A DNA stretch of 64,000 nucleotides, from the NCBI RefSeq assembly GCF_013410375.1, contig NZ_JACCFL010000001.1:3286001-3350000 (forward strand), given 5' to 3'. Shown here piece by piece: positions 1 to 9,135 of this stretch (the stretch's first letter is position 1; every line of letters starts with the position of its first letter). Source of the stretch: Leifsonia shinshuensis. GTDB taxonomy: Bacteria; Actinomycetota; Actinomycetes; Actinomycetales; Microbacteriaceae. A program made the position numbers and the translations under genes. A model generated the notes under the pieces. The model worked only from the letters and a program-made list of their open reading frames with translations. It searched no databases and was not told where the DNA came from.

Positions 1-1
1 C

Positions 2-1384
2 TGGCGGGCGCTCTTCAGGGGCGCGAACGGACGCATCGTCATCGTCCTCAGCGGCAGCATCGCGCTCTACGCGATCACGACGTACATCACCGGTGCGGTG
101 CTGCCTGCGATGACCGAACAGCTGCACGGAGACCGCCTGTATGCGTGGGTGAACACCGCGTTCCTCGCCGCGTCCATCGTCGGCTCCGCCAGCGCGAGCG
201 CGTTGGCTTCGCGGTTCGGCATCCGTGCGTCGTACCTGCTCGGCTTCCTCGTCTTCGCCGCGGGGTCCGTCCTCATCGCCGTGTCGCCGACGATGGAGGT
301 CATCGTGGCCGGTCGGGCGGCCGAGGGATTCGGCGGCGGATTGCTCTCGGCTCTCGCTTATGTGGCGGTCAGCATCACGCTTCCCGCGGAGCTCTGGGGG
401 CGAGCCACCGCCCTTGTCTCCGCGATGTGGGGAGTCGGCGGCATCGCGGGCCCTGCGGTCGGCGGCCTCTTCGGTACGGCCGACGTGTGGCGCCTGCCGT
501 TCGTCCTTCTGGCGGGTATCGCCCTCGCGCTGGCTCTCCAAGCGCAGAGGTCCGTGAAGACCGCCGGCGGTGGCCGGAGCGGTGGAGGCAGCCACCGCGG
601 CTCGATCGCGGTCCCCTCGCTCCTGATCGTCCTGCTCGCGGTATCCGGGTTCAGTGCCGCAGCCCTCTTCGACGGTCCGGCGCGACTGGGCTGGTTCGCC
701 GCGAGCGTTGTCCTGCTCGGGATGTTCGTCATCGTCGATGCACGCTCGAAGACGAGCCTCCTGCCGCGCGCGACGTATCTGCGCGGGTCCGATCTGCGCT
801 GGATCTACCTCCTCGTCGCGGTACTGGCCGGGTCGGTGATGATCGAGGCGTTCATCCCCCTCTTCGGTCAGACCCTCGGCGGCCTGCCGCCGTTCGCGGC
901 AGGGTATCTCGGAGCCGTTCCCTCCGTCGGCTGGACGACCGCCCAGTTCCTGAGCGCTTCCGTCGCGAGCGAGCGCACCAAGCGCACTGTGCGCACCGTC
1001 GGCCCGGTCGTGACCCTCGCCGGTTTCGTCGCTCTGGCCGTGACGCCGCCGACGAGTGGATTCGGGATGCTGTGGTGGCTCCCAGCGCTGATGGCGATCG
1101 GCGCCGGCGTGGGAATGGCGTTCCCGCATTTGGCCGTGGCGGCGATGTCGACCGGCCGCGACGAGGGAGAGTCCGCACAAGCGTCTGCCGGCATCAGCGT
1201 CGTTCAACTGCTCAGCAACACCGTGTTCACGTCCGTGTGCGGGCTGCTGCTCTCCACACGGATCGCGGGAGCCGCAGCTCCTCAGGTGATGGCGACCGGG
1301 CTTGCGGTCATCGTCGCCGCGGGCGTGGCGGTGGCCTTCACCGGATTGCGACGGAACCGGCGGGCACGATCGTTCCGGCGGTGA
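2..1384 (+). CDS. MFS drug-exporter-like transporter, 5' end outside the window
   Basis: This is the downstream part of a major facilitator superfamily permease; the reading frame is open from base 2, so the true start lies upstream of the window. About 460 residues are visible, with repeated hydrophobic helices and the early-helix stretch ITTYITGAVLPAMTEQL, followed by a GIRASYLLGF loop typical of the conserved region between helices 2 and 3. The pattern resembles proton-driven multidrug exporters. The substrate cannot be told from the sequence. It ends convergently with the ABC operon, with a strong inverted repeat between them. Family call is firm, function only general. Confidence 0.85.
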   Translation, partial: WRALFRGANGRIVIVLSGSIALYAITTYITGAVLPAMTEQLHGDRLYAWVNTAFLAASIVGSASASALASRFGIRASYLLGFLVFAAGSVLIAVSPTMEVIVAGRAAEGFGGGLLSALAYVAVSITLPAELWGRATALVSAMWGVGGIAGPAVGGLFGTADVWRLPFVLLAGIALALALQAQRSVKTAGGGRSGGGSHRGSIAVPSLLIVLLAVSGFSAAALFDGPARLGWFAASVVLLGMFVIVDARSKTSLLPRATYLRGSDLRWIYLLVAVLAGSVMIEAFIPLFGQTLGGLPPFAAGYLGAVPSVGWTTAQFLSASVASERTKRTVRTVGPVVTLAGFVALAVTPPTSGFGMLWWLPALMAIGAGVGMAFPHLAVAAMSTGRDEGESAQASAGISVVQLLSNTVFTSVCGLLLSTRIAGAAAPQVMATGLAVIVAAGVAVAFTGLRRNRRARSFRR

Positions 1385-1411
1385 CGGTGCCGATCGCGCC
1401 GCCGCCATCCG

Positions 1412-1463
1412 TTCCTCACTTTCTCCCGCGACCGCAGGGTGTGTTGCGGGAGAAAGTGAGGAA
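1412..1463. terminator. Perfect 18-bp inverted repeat between convergent genes
   Basis: Arms at 1412-1429 and 1446-1463 are perfectly complementary around a 16-base loop. The left arm begins TTCCTCACTTTCTCCCGC. It sits between the convergent MFS and ABC-ATPase stops, so a bidirectional terminator is the simplest reading. A near-identical element with a 16-base loop occurs at 41039-41094 and is also between convergent genes. Confidence 0.7.
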
Positions 1464-1476
1464 GCGATGGCGGGGG

Positions 1477-2550
1477 TCAGGCGGCGTGCGTCTGGGTGAA
1501 GGCGTGGAGGCCTTCGGGGGCGATGGTGAAGTGGACGTGTTGGCCGGGGGTGAGGGCGTCGGCGGCTTGGGAGAGCATGGTGACGGGGATGCGGAGGTCG
1601 CCGGCGATGATCTCCGCGCGGGCGAACGGGCCGAAGAAGTCCAGCGCGCCCAGCACACCCGAAGCCGACCCCGCCGTGGTCGCGGCGTCCTCGGGCAGGA
1701 TGCGGACGCGTTCGGCCATGACCAGCACATCCACCCGGTCGCCGTGACGGAGGTCGTCTTGCGACGTGGTCAGCGACAGGCCGCCGATCTCCACGGTCGC
1801 GGTCGGGCCGGAACCGTGGACGATGCCGGTGCCCAGGGACTGCCCGCCGAGGAACTGGGCGACGAACCGGTTCCCCGGCGCCCGGTACATCGCTTCGGGG
1901 GTGTCGTTCTGCTGGACCACCCCGTGGTCCAGCATCATCACCTGATCGCCCAGGTCCATCGCCTCCTCCTGGTCGTGGGTGACCATGATCGTGGTCAACC
2001 CGGTCTCCCGGTGGATGCGTTTGAGCTCGCGCTGCATCTCCCCCCGGATCTTCTTATCCAAAGCCGACAACGGCTCATCCAGCAGCAGCAGATCCGGGCT
2101 GGTCACCAGCGCCCGGGCGAGGGCGACGCGTTGCTGCTGCCCGCCGGAGAGCTGGGCCGGGGAACGACCCCCGAAGTCGCCCAACCCCACCAACCCGAGC
2201 ATCTCCTCCGCCTTCCGCTTCGCCGCCGCGCGTGGGGTGCGCCGGGCCCGCAGCCCATACATCACGTTGGAGAGCACGCTCAGGTGCGGGAACAGGGCGT
2301 AGTTCTGGAACACGAACCCGATGTTGCGTTTCTCCACCGACACCCGGGTCACCTCCCGCGACCCCACCCGGATCGACCCGCCATCCGGGTCCTCCAACCC
2401 GGCGATGATCCGCAGCAGCGTCGACTTACCGGACCCGGAGGAGCCCAGCATGCAGCAGAACCGGCCATCACCGACCCGCAACTCCAACGGTTCCAGCACC
2501 CGGGTGCCGTTGAACGTCTTGGACACACCCATCACAGTGAGCTCGGCCAT
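1477..2550 (-). CDS. ABC transporter ATP-binding subunit (PotA/FbpC-like)
   Basis: This 357-residue cytoplasmic ATPase powers the importer encoded by the neighbouring permease and lipoprotein genes. The Walker A motif GSSGSGKST lies near residue 37, the signature LSGGQQQRVALARAL near 136 and the Walker B LLLLDEPLSALD near 156. A C-terminal segment of about 110 residues fits the TOBE regulatory domain of spermidine/putrescine, ferric-iron and 2-aminoethylphosphonate type importers. Its ATG overlaps the stop of the upstream permease gene by four bases (ATGA), so it is the last gene of a coupled operon. The linked sugar-type enzymes suggest an organic substrate rather than iron; this is inference. 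Confidence 0.92.
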   Translation of the reverse strand: MAELTVMGVSKTFNGTRVLEPLELRVGDGRFCCMLGSSGSGKSTLLRIIAGLEDPDGGSIRVGSREVTRVSVEKRNIGFVFQNYALFPHLSVLSNVMYGLRARRTPRAAAKRKAEEMLGLVGLGDFGGRSPAQLSGGQQQRVALARALVTSPDLLLLDEPLSALDKKIRGEMQRELKRIHRETGLTTIMVTHDQEEAMDLGDQVMMLDHGVVQQNDTPEAMYRAPGNRFVAQFLGGQSLGTGIVHGSGPTATVEIGGLSLTTSQDDLRHGDRVDVLVMAERVRILPEDAATTAGSASGVLGALDFFGPFARAEIIAGDLRIPVTMLSQAADALTPGQHVHFTIAPEGLHAFTQTHAA

Positions 2551-3362
2551 CAGTTTCCTTTGTTCGTAGAAGTCGTGAAGAGCTTGGCGGCGTTACCGGA
2601 CAACCAATTCAGGATGACCACCAGCAACACCGTGGAGAGGATGATGATCGTCGCCAACGCATCCACATCCGGCGTCACCCCCAACCGCACCATCGAATAG
2701 ATCTGCACCGGCAACGTCGACACCCCGATCGGCGCCAGAAACAACTGGATCGCGAAGTTGTTGAACGTGATCACGAACGCCAGCAGACCGCCCGCGATGA
2801 TCGACGGCCCGATGAGGGGGACGGTCACGGTGAGGAACGTCCGCACCGGCCCGGCGCCGAGCGAGTGCGCGGCTTCGGCGTAGTGCGGGTTCAGGTCGCG
2901 GAGGCGGCCCGAGACGATCAGCACCACGAACGGCAGCGAAGTCACGATCGACGCGAGGATCAGCCCGATCGTGCTGGACCCCAGGCCCAGCCAGCCGAAG
3001 ACGACGACGAACCCGGCGGCGAGGATCAGCGCCGGGACGGTCAGCAGCGCCAGCAGCAGGCTGTTGATCGGGGCCGTGATGAAGACCCGGGCGCGCGCCA
3101 TCCCCAGCGAGAGCAGGGTGCCGACGATCACCGCGGCGATGGTCGCCTGCGTGGCCAGGTTGAGGCTGGTGAGCAGCGCGTCCACCAGCGCCTGGTCGTT
3201 GGCCAGGTTGGCGTACCAGTCGAAGGTGAAGTGGAACGGGAACGTCCCGTACCGGGACTGGTTGAGGCTCAGCGCCGTCATGGCCAGGAGCGGCAGCGCC
3301 AGGATGACCAGGAGCACGTAGAGCCAGACCTTCATGATCCGGGGCAGCACGGCGGTCTTCAT
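2550..3362 (-). CDS. ABC transporter permease (second, PotC-like)
   Basis: This 270-residue inner-membrane permease has about six hydrophobic helices and the cytoplasmic coupling loop EAAHSLGAGPVRTFLTVTVP, which matches the EAA motif of binding-protein-dependent importers. The start at 3362 (MKTAVLPRIMKVW) is chosen because its ATG overlaps the preceding permease stop by four bases. A long out-of-frame extension upstream is ignored. It should pair with the other permease as a heterodimeric channel. Substrate is not evident. Confidence 0.9.
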   Translation of the reverse strand: MKTAVLPRIMKVWLYVLLVILALPLLAMTALSLNQSRYGTFPFHFTFDWYANLANDQALVDALLTSLNLATQATIAAVIVGTLLSLGMARARVFITAPINSLLLALLTVPALILAAGFVVVFGWLGLGSSTIGLILASIVTSLPFVVLIVSGRLRDLNPHYAEAAHSLGAGPVRTFLTVTVPLIGPSIIAGGLLAFVITFNNFAIQLFLAPIGVSTLPVQIYSMVRLGVTPDVDALATIIILSTVLLVVILNWLSGNAAKLFTTSTNKGN

Positions 3363-4405
3363 CGGAGCGCTCCTTCCGTAGGGGAGGCCGTGGAGGCCGC
3401 CGTGGGGGCGGCCGTCGAGACGACCTCGTGGTTCGCGAGGGCGTCCTGGGTGGTCAGCGCGTCCTCCGCGAGCCGCGCCTGCGCGAGCACACGCTCGGCC
3501 TTCGGACGACCCGCCTTCGACACACCGGACAGGGCGTTGCGCGACCAGGTGAGCAGCCCCGTAACCCCGCCGACGATGGCGAGCGACGTCACCAGCAGGA
3601 CCAGCGACATCGCCACTGCGAACTGCTGGTGCACGCCCGCCGACAGCTGGGCCGAGATGGTGTTGCCGAGCATCTGCCCGTTCGGCCCGCCGAGGATGGC
3701 GGGCTCGGCGAACGCGCCGACGGTCTGGACGAAGGTGAGGGCGAAGTTCACCCCGATCATCGCGGTCGACAGCGGCCAGATCACCCGGGTGAACACGAAG
3801 CCCTTCGACGCGCCCAGCGTGCGGGAGGCCTCCAGCACGGAGCCGCTGATCTGCTCCGACGCCGAATACATCACCAGGATCGCCGTCGGGATCGACTCCT
3901 GCACCAGCATCAGGATGTTCGCCGCCGGGGTGTACATGATCGACGCCTGCGGGTCCGCCAGCCCGATCGCCGACAGCAGCGACATCACCGGACCACCGGC
4001 CTGGATCAGGCTGACGAACCCGTAGATCAGCAGCAACTGCGAGGTGATGTAGGGGATGATGACGAATCCGAGGATCAACGGCTTCACCCGCGGGCTGGTG
4101 TACCGGGCCAGCGCCCACGCCGCCGGCCACGCCAGCGCGATGCTCACCACCGTCACGCCGAACGCGATCAGCAGCGTCCGGCCCAGCAACGACATGTACA
4201 CCGGGCTCGAGAACATCTCGGCGAAGTTCTCGACGGTCAGGCTGCCGGAGCCGTTCGTGAACCCGATGATCAGCAGCGCCACCAGCGGGAGCAGGGCGAA
4301 CAGGACGAGCAGGAGGCCGCCGGGGGTGAGCAGGAAGCCCGTGCCCAGGGCCCCTCTGGCCCGCCGCCGGGGACGGCGGGCCAGAGACAGCGGGGCGGTG
4401 GTCAT
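3359..4405 (-). CDS. ABC transporter permease (first, PotB-like) with long C-terminal tail
   Basis: This 348-residue permease starts MTTAPLSLARRPRRR, where a basic cytoplasmic N-terminus precedes the first helix. Six hydrophobic segments follow and the coupling loop reads EASRTLGASKGFVFTRVIWP. After the last helix there is an unusually long Ala/Thr/Glu-rich hydrophilic tail of about 60 residues. The start at 4405 shares an ATGA with the stop of the lipoprotein gene. It works with the downstream permease and ATPase. Confidence 0.9.
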   Translation of the reverse strand: MTTAPLSLARRPRRRARGALGTGFLLTPGGLLLVLFALLPLVALLIIGFTNGSGSLTVENFAEMFSSPVYMSLLGRTLLIAFGVTVVSIALAWPAAWALARYTSPRVKPLILGFVIIPYITSQLLLIYGFVSLIQAGGPVMSLLSAIGLADPQASIMYTPAANILMLVQESIPTAILVMYSASEQISGSVLEASRTLGASKGFVFTRVIWPLSTAMIGVNFALTFVQTVGAFAEPAILGGPNGQMLGNTISAQLSAGVHQQFAVAMSLVLLVTSLAIVGGVTGLLTWSRNALSGVSKAGRPKAERVLAQARLAEDALTTQDALANHEVVSTAAPTAASTASPTEGALR

Positions 4406-5535
4406 CAGGAGCCGGCTTTCACCTGCGTCCAGGCGTCGACCCACGACTGGAGCCGGTCCGCGGGCTGCGGGAGCTGCAGCGCGAGGCTCGAGATCTTGTC
4501 GGGGTTCGCCTGGAGGCGGTCCAGGGTGGCCGGTTCGAGCGACGCGACGACCGACTTGTTCGCCGGGGCGGGCGAGGAGTCGGCGGGAGTGTTCGCCCAC
4601 TTGGTCAGGAAGTCCTTGCCGGTCATGTAGTTGAGCCACTTGTACGCGAGGTCGAGGTTCTTGGTCTTGGCCGCAATCGCCCAGTTGTCGATCCAGCCGA
4701 CCGCGCCCTCCTTGGTGATCTCGTACCTGAAGTTCGCCGTGCCGGGCGCGTTGCCGGCGACCAGGCCGCCGATGCCGTCCGAGTTCGCGATCCCTGCGAC
4801 GATGGCGCCGCTGGCGATGCCCTTGGCGAGGTCGTCGGTCGACGAGTACAGCAGCTTCGCGTTGTCCTTCAGCTTCTGCAGGGCCGGGGTGACCTTCGCC
4901 ATGTCCGGGTTCTGCGGGTCCTCGCCGAGGTACATGGCCGTGATCGGGACGAGCACGGTGGCGTCGTCGATCAGGGCGATCTGTCCCTTGTACTTCGGGT
5001 CCCAGAGCACGCTGAGCGAGTCGGGCGTCGGCGTCACCTTGCTGCCGTCGAAGAACAGCCCGGTGCTGCCCCAGGTCCACGGGACGCCGTACAGTTTGCC
5101 GTCCTTGCGGATCTCCTTGCGTCCGGAGAAGTCGGAGTACAGGTCGTTGTAGTTGGTCAGCTTGGAGGTGTCCAGCTCGTGGAAGATGCCCTGGTCGATG
5201 CCCTGCCCGATGTACTGGATGTTCGGCAGCGCCACGTCGATCGCGCCGTTGGCCTTGCTCACCAGCTGCAGCTCGTTCGACTCGGAGTCGATGTACTGGA
5301 ACTTGAGGGTGGCCCCGGTCTCCTTCTTGAAGTCGGTCGCGACCCAGGGCAGGTCGGCGCCGTAGCCCTTCCAGATCGCGACGGTCAGGGTGTTGCTGTC
5401 GCTGCCCGAGGCGCTGGGCGACAGGGAGCACGAGGTCAGGGCGACAGCCGCCGCGACGGCTGCTCCGACCGCGATGGTGGTCCGACGCGCGATGGAGCGG
5501 CGCCGTTGCCCTTTGGTGCTGCGTGAGTCTTTCAC
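4405..5535 (-). CDS. ABC transporter substrate-binding lipoprotein
   Basis: This 376-residue extracytoplasmic binding protein captures the substrate of the importer. The N-terminus is basic (RRRSIARR), followed by a hydrophobic stretch and a lipobox LTSC with the modified cysteine at residue 36, so it is anchored in the outer leaflet. The start GTG at 5535 is chosen because AGGAGAG lies seven bases upstream; a longer frame from 5562 has no such site. The body resembles family 1 extracellular binding proteins of the PotD/FbpA kind (TVAIWKGYGADLPW near the mature end, DNWAIAAKTKN later). Ligand unknown. Confidence 0.9.
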   Translation of the reverse strand: MKDSRSTKGQRRRSIARRTTIAVGAAVAAAVALTSCSLSPSASGSDSNTLTVAIWKGYGADLPWVATDFKKETGATLKFQYIDSESNELQLVSKANGAIDVALPNIQYIGQGIDQGIFHELDTSKLTNYNDLYSDFSGRKEIRKDGKLYGVPWTWGSTGLFFDGSKVTPTPDSLSVLWDPKYKGQIALIDDATVLVPITAMYLGEDPQNPDMAKVTPALQKLKDNAKLLYSSTDDLAKGIASGAIVAGIANSDGIGGLVAGNAPGTANFRYEITKEGAVGWIDNWAIAAKTKNLDLAYKWLNYMTGKDFLTKWANTPADSSPAPANKSVVASLEPATLDRLQANPDKISSLALQLPQPADRLQSWVDAWTQVKAGS

Positions 5536-5589
5536 GTCATTCTCTCCTTGTTGTTGGTGCATGGATCCACTCGTGGCGGTGGAGGTCGG

Positions 5590-6552
5590 TCAGAGGATGC
5601 CGGCGGTGGCGTCCTCCAGGTAGTTGCGCGCCGCGATGAGCTGCCCGACCGGATCGGAGGCGGCGTCGAGTTCCAGCAGGATGCCGCCTTCGTAGCCGAT
5701 CTCCGCGAGAGTGGCCGCGAACGCGGGCCAGTCGACGATGCCCTGGCCGGCCGCGCGGAAGTACGGGCGGTGCCGCTCCCAGATGCCCTCGTCCACGAGC
5801 GCGTTCTCGCGGAAGGCGCCCGCGGCGTCCTTCCAGTGCGCGATGACGACGCGTTCGCGGTGGCGCGAGACGAGCTGCACCGGGTCTCCCCCGCCGAGCA
5901 CGATGTGGCCGGTGTCCGGGCAGAACGCGACGAGGAACGGATCGGTCAGCAGCAGGAACAGGTCGACATCCCGCGGCGTCCAGAACACCGAGTGGCTCTC
6001 GGTGTGCAGCGCGAGCGTCACGCCGTGCCGGGCGGTGATCGCGCCGACCTCGTTGGCGATGCCGGCGATCGGCAGCGCCGTGGCGAGGTCCACGGGGGCG
6101 AGCCCGTCGCCCTCCGCGTTGTTGCGGCGCATCGGGAGCCCTGCGACCAGGTAGGACGCGCCGATCCCGGCGAGGAAGGCGGCCTCGGTCTCCGCCGCGG
6201 CGAGGATGGCGGCGCGCGTGGCCGGATCGGTGACATCCTCCGCGTGTTCGATCTCGGCGAAGTAGGCGCTGACCACCGAGAGGCCGCGGCGCTCCAGCTC
6301 GGCGGCGAAGGCCTCGACGGAACCGTAGGCGGCGATCGCGGTGAGGCGGTCGGCGGGCGGGAAGGTCATCTCCAGTTCCGTCACGCCGGCTTCCTGCAGG
6401 GCGTCGAGGATGGTGTCCCAGACGCGGCGCGGCTCGGCGGCGGCGAGGGCCTCCAGCTCCGCGCTGCCGGTGAGGCCCCAGAAGCCCGGGTCGAAGAAGG
6501 TGATCAGGTCGACGCCGAAGGCGCGGGTGGTGGTTGCGGTGCTGGCGGTCAT
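5590..6552 (-). CDS. Sugar phosphate isomerase/epimerase-like TIM barrel protein
   Basis: This 320-residue protein looks like an AP-endonuclease-2 type TIM barrel, a family that includes xylose isomerase-like epimerases, dehydratases and inosose enzymes. Motifs that fit metal-binding strand ends are ALHTESHSVFW, FCPDTGHIVLGGGDPV, VIAHWKD and GILLELDA. The start at 6552 overlaps the oxidoreductase stop by ATGA. Its position between a Gfo/Idh oxidoreductase and an ABC importer suggests catabolism of the imported compound, probably a polyol or modified sugar. The exact reaction is not recoverable from sequence alone. Confidence 0.85.
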   Translation of the reverse strand: MTASTATTTRAFGVDLITFFDPGFWGLTGSAELEALAAAEPRRVWDTILDALQEAGVTELEMTFPPADRLTAIAAYGSVEAFAAELERRGLSVVSAYFAEIEHAEDVTDPATRAAILAAAETEAAFLAGIGASYLVAGLPMRRNNAEGDGLAPVDLATALPIAGIANEVGAITARHGVTLALHTESHSVFWTPRDVDLFLLLTDPFLVAFCPDTGHIVLGGGDPVQLVSRHRERVVIAHWKDAAGAFRENALVDEGIWERHRPYFRAAGQGIVDWPAFAATLAEIGYEGGILLELDAASDPVGQLIAARNYLEDATAGIL

Positions 6553-7691
6553 GCGATCGCGGTCTCCTCGAGGGATGCCGAGCGCCAGGTCCCCGTGGAT
6601 GGGGCGGGGCGCTCGCAGGTGGTGGTCAGGGTGTGGACGCCGTCGGTGCCGTTCGCGATCGCGTCGAGCACCTCCAGCACGTGCAGGGCGAAGTCGGCGC
6701 TGGTGCGGTGCGGCTCGCCCGTCAGCGCGGCGGCGAGGTCGGCGACGCCGGGGCCGCGCAGCGGAAGCAGTTCCTCCAGGAGACCGTCGGTGAAGCCGTC
6801 GATGACGGGAGGCAGCTCGCGCCACTCCCCTTCTCCATGCAGGCGCACGCGAACCGCGTCGTCGTAGTTGTTGGGGTCGGGGACGCTCAGCGTGCCCTTC
6901 GAGCCGTACAGCTCGATGAACGGGAGGTTGTGATCCCAGACGTCGAAGCTCGCGAGCACCGTGCCGATCGCGCCGGAGGCGAAGTCCAGCGTCGCCGAGG
7001 CGTGCGTCGGGATGGTCACGTCGATGGACTCCACCCGCCGCTCCGGGGTGGAGACCGGGCGGACGGTGCTGCCGATCCGGGCGCGGGCGGACACGCTGGC
7101 CACCGGGCCGAGCAGGTTGACCAGCGCGGCGATGTAGTAGGGGCCCATGTCGAGCGCCGGGCCGCCGCCGGGGATGAAGAGGAAGGTCGGGTCCGGGTGC
7201 CAGAGCTCGGCCTTGCTGTGCGTGACGAAGGCGCTCGCGCCGATCACCTCGCCGATCAGGCCCTCGTCCACGGCGGCGCGGGCGGTCTGACCCGCCGAGC
7301 CCAGGAACGTGTCCGGCGCGGAGCCGAAGAGCACGCCGCGCTCGCGGGCCTCGGCCACCAGCGGAGCCGCCGTGGCGAAGGAGGCCGTGAGCGGCTTCTC
7401 GGTGAACACGTGCTTGCCCGTCGCGAGCAGGGCGCGGGTGACGCTCTCGTGCGCCAGCGGCGGGGTGAGGTTGACCAGGATGTCGACGCCCTCCGCCGCG
7501 GCCAGCTCCTCGACGCTCGCGAAGACGGGGACGCCGTAGCGCTCCCCCGCCGCCTGTGCGAGCTCCTGGCTCAGGTCCGTGCAGCCGACGATCCGGAGGC
7601 CGTCGAACCGCTCCAGCCCGCGGAAGTACGCACCGGAGATGTTGCCGCAGCCGACGATGCCGACACCGATCCGGTCTTTCTGAACAGTCAA
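6549..7691 (-). CDS. Gfo/Idh/MocA family NAD(P)-dependent oxidoreductase
   Basis: This 380-residue enzyme has an N-terminal Rossmann fold (GVGIVGCGNISGAYF) and the family EKP motif (FTEKPLTASFA), in which the lysine is catalytic. The C-terminal half is the usual beta-sheet substrate domain. The frame opens with TTG at 7691; GAAGGG six bases upstream supports this start, and no in-frame ATG or GTG lies nearer. It is the first gene of the six-gene operon and probably oxidises or reduces a sugar or cyclitol handled by the downstream isomerase. Substrate is inferred only in kind. Confidence 0.88.
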   Translation of the reverse strand: MTVQKDRIGVGIVGCGNISGAYFRGLERFDGLRIVGCTDLSQELAQAAGERYGVPVFASVEELAAAEGVDILVNLTPPLAHESVTRALLATGKHVFTEKPLTASFATAAPLVAEARERGVLFGSAPDTFLGSAGQTARAAVDEGLIGEVIGASAFVTHSKAELWHPDPTFLFIPGGGPALDMGPYYIAALVNLLGPVASVSARARIGSTVRPVSTPERRVESIDVTIPTHASATLDFASGAIGTVLASFDVWDHNLPFIELYGSKGTLSVPDPNNYDDAVRVRLHGEGEWRELPPVIDGFTDGLLEELLPLRGPGVADLAAALTGEPHRTSADFALHVLEVLDAIANGTDGVHTLTTTCERPAPSTGTWRSASLEETAIA

Positions 7692-7839
7692 CGCTCACCC
7701 TTCTTCTTCGAAGCTCTCGGCGGAGGAAGCACAGTCGCTTTCCGCTGTTGAACGGGAACGTTAGCAATTATGCGCGGTAATAGCAAAACTATTTTTTCTC
7801 GCGTAAGATCAGGCACTGGCACGAAGGGGTAGACCAGAC
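7692..7839. promoter_or_regulatory. Divergent promoter region with possible operator
   Basis: This AT-rich gap separates the catabolic operon from its divergent regulator. An inverted repeat ATTA-N7-TAAT lies at about 7768-7782, with AGCAA repeated on both sides. TAAGAT, in the sequence CGTAAGATC before the regulator gene, is a candidate -10 element for that gene. The arrangement suggests binding by the adjacent ROK protein, which is inference. Confidence 0.4.
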
Positions 7840-9024
7840 ATGGATCATTCGGAGATGCGGCAGCGCAACGCCGCCAGCACGCTCGGCATCCTGTACCGCA
7901 CCGGTCCGGCGAAGATGACCGCGCTACAGCAGGAGTCCGGCCTGTCCCGCCGGACCATCGAGCTGATCCTCGACGACCTGATGGAATCCGGCTGGGTCGT
8001 CGAGCTGGCCGCGGCCTCCCCCGACACCCGGACGGTCGGGCGCCCCGCGCGCTCGTTCGCGTTCCGGTACGACGCCGCGTGCGTCGTCGCGCTGCAGCTG
8101 GAGGCCGGCCAGATCCACGCCACGGTCGCCGACCTGGCGACCACCATCCTCGGCGACCTGCGGGTGCCGCTGCCGATCAAGACCTCCCGGGCCCAGCGCC
8201 TCAGCCTGCTGGACGACTGCGTGACGCGCGTGCTGGCCGAGGCCGGCGTCGAGCGGTCGGCTGTCGTCGCCGTCACCGTCTCCACCCCCGGCATCGTCCG
8301 CGACGACGGGATGGTCGACCTCCCGATGACCATGCCCGAGTGGACCGGCTTCTCCCTGCGCGACGCCGTCGGCGAGCTGTTCGACTGCCCGGTGCGGGTC
8401 GAGAACGACGCGAAGATCGCCGCCCTCGGCGAGAAGTGGTCGCGCGACGGCGAGGTGCAGGACTTCGCCTACATCTTCTCGGACAGCGAGCGCATCGGTA
8501 TCGGTCTGGTGCTGCGCAACGAGCTGTACCGCGGCCGCGACGGCGCGGCCGGCGAGGTCAGCTGGGCGCGCGACCTGGGCTTGCACGACCTGGTCAGCCC
8601 GCTGCTCGTGGACCTCGACGACGAGCTGGCGCCCGGCCACGCGGCGACCTGGGCGCTGGTGACCGCGGCCCGCGCGGGCGAGCCGCACGCGCTGGAGGAG
8701 GTCGACCGCCTGGCGAGCGCGCTCAGCACCGGCGTCACCCTGATCGCGTGGCTGCTGGCGCCGGAGGAGATCATCCTGGGCGGCTCGCTCGGCACCCTGC
8801 AGGACCTCCTCATCCCCGCGCTCGAGCGGAAGCTCGCCACCAACGACCGGCCCATCGAGACCCGGCTGCGCGGCTCGCAGTACGGCGACGCGAGCGTCCT
8901 CACCGGCTGCCTGCGCATGTGCATCGAGTCGCTCGGCGAGCAGCTGTTCAGGCCGGCCGGGGTCGCCACGATCGGACGCGCCCGCATCCCGGCGCCGCCC
9001 ACCCCCGAGGAGGCCGCCAGCTAG
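7840..9024 (+). CDS. ROK-family transcriptional regulator, zinc motif absent
   Basis: This 394-residue protein has an N-terminal winged helix (residues about 10-65; recognition region MTALQQESGLSRRTIELILDD as read across residues 26-46) and a C-terminal ROK/actin-like fold. Sugar-kinase-like elements such as VENDAKIAALGEKW and LILGGSLG-like EIILGGSLG are visible. The CXCGXXGCXE zinc cluster of classical ROK repressors is missing; the corresponding region reads GEVSWARDLGLHDL. It is divergent from the transport/catabolic operon, so it probably controls that operon in response to a sugar-derived ligand. Confidence 0.85.
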   Translation: MDHSEMRQRNAASTLGILYRTGPAKMTALQQESGLSRRTIELILDDLMESGWVVELAAASPDTRTVGRPARSFAFRYDAACVVALQLEAGQIHATVADLATTILGDLRVPLPIKTSRAQRLSLLDDCVTRVLAEAGVERSAVVAVTVSTPGIVRDDGMVDLPMTMPEWTGFSLRDAVGELFDCPVRVENDAKIAALGEKWSRDGEVQDFAYIFSDSERIGIGLVLRNELYRGRDGAAGEVSWARDLGLHDLVSPLLVDLDDELAPGHAATWALVTAARAGEPHALEEVDRLASALSTGVTLIAWLLAPEEIILGGSLGTLQDLLIPALERKLATNDRPIETRLRGSQYGDASVLTGCLRMCIESLGEQLFRPAGVATIGRARIPAPPTPEEAAS

Positions 9025-9135
9025 CCACGCTCACGCGCCCGCTTCCGCGCTCGCGTCCCGCAGGAGGTCGGGGCCCGACACGCGCTCGATCTCCTTCCGG
9101 ACGCCGTTCGGGAGGAGATTTCGGCGCGTCTTCCT

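Noticed and set aside
145-2700. An 851-residue plus-strand open frame
   Set aside because: It overlaps the MFS gene in another frame and the antisense of the ATPase; composition is that of a GC-driven shadow frame.
9025-9135. Possible repeat shared with 26290-26380
   Set aside because: Both contain CTCCTTC/GGCGC-like strings, but they do not align over more than short GC-rich words.
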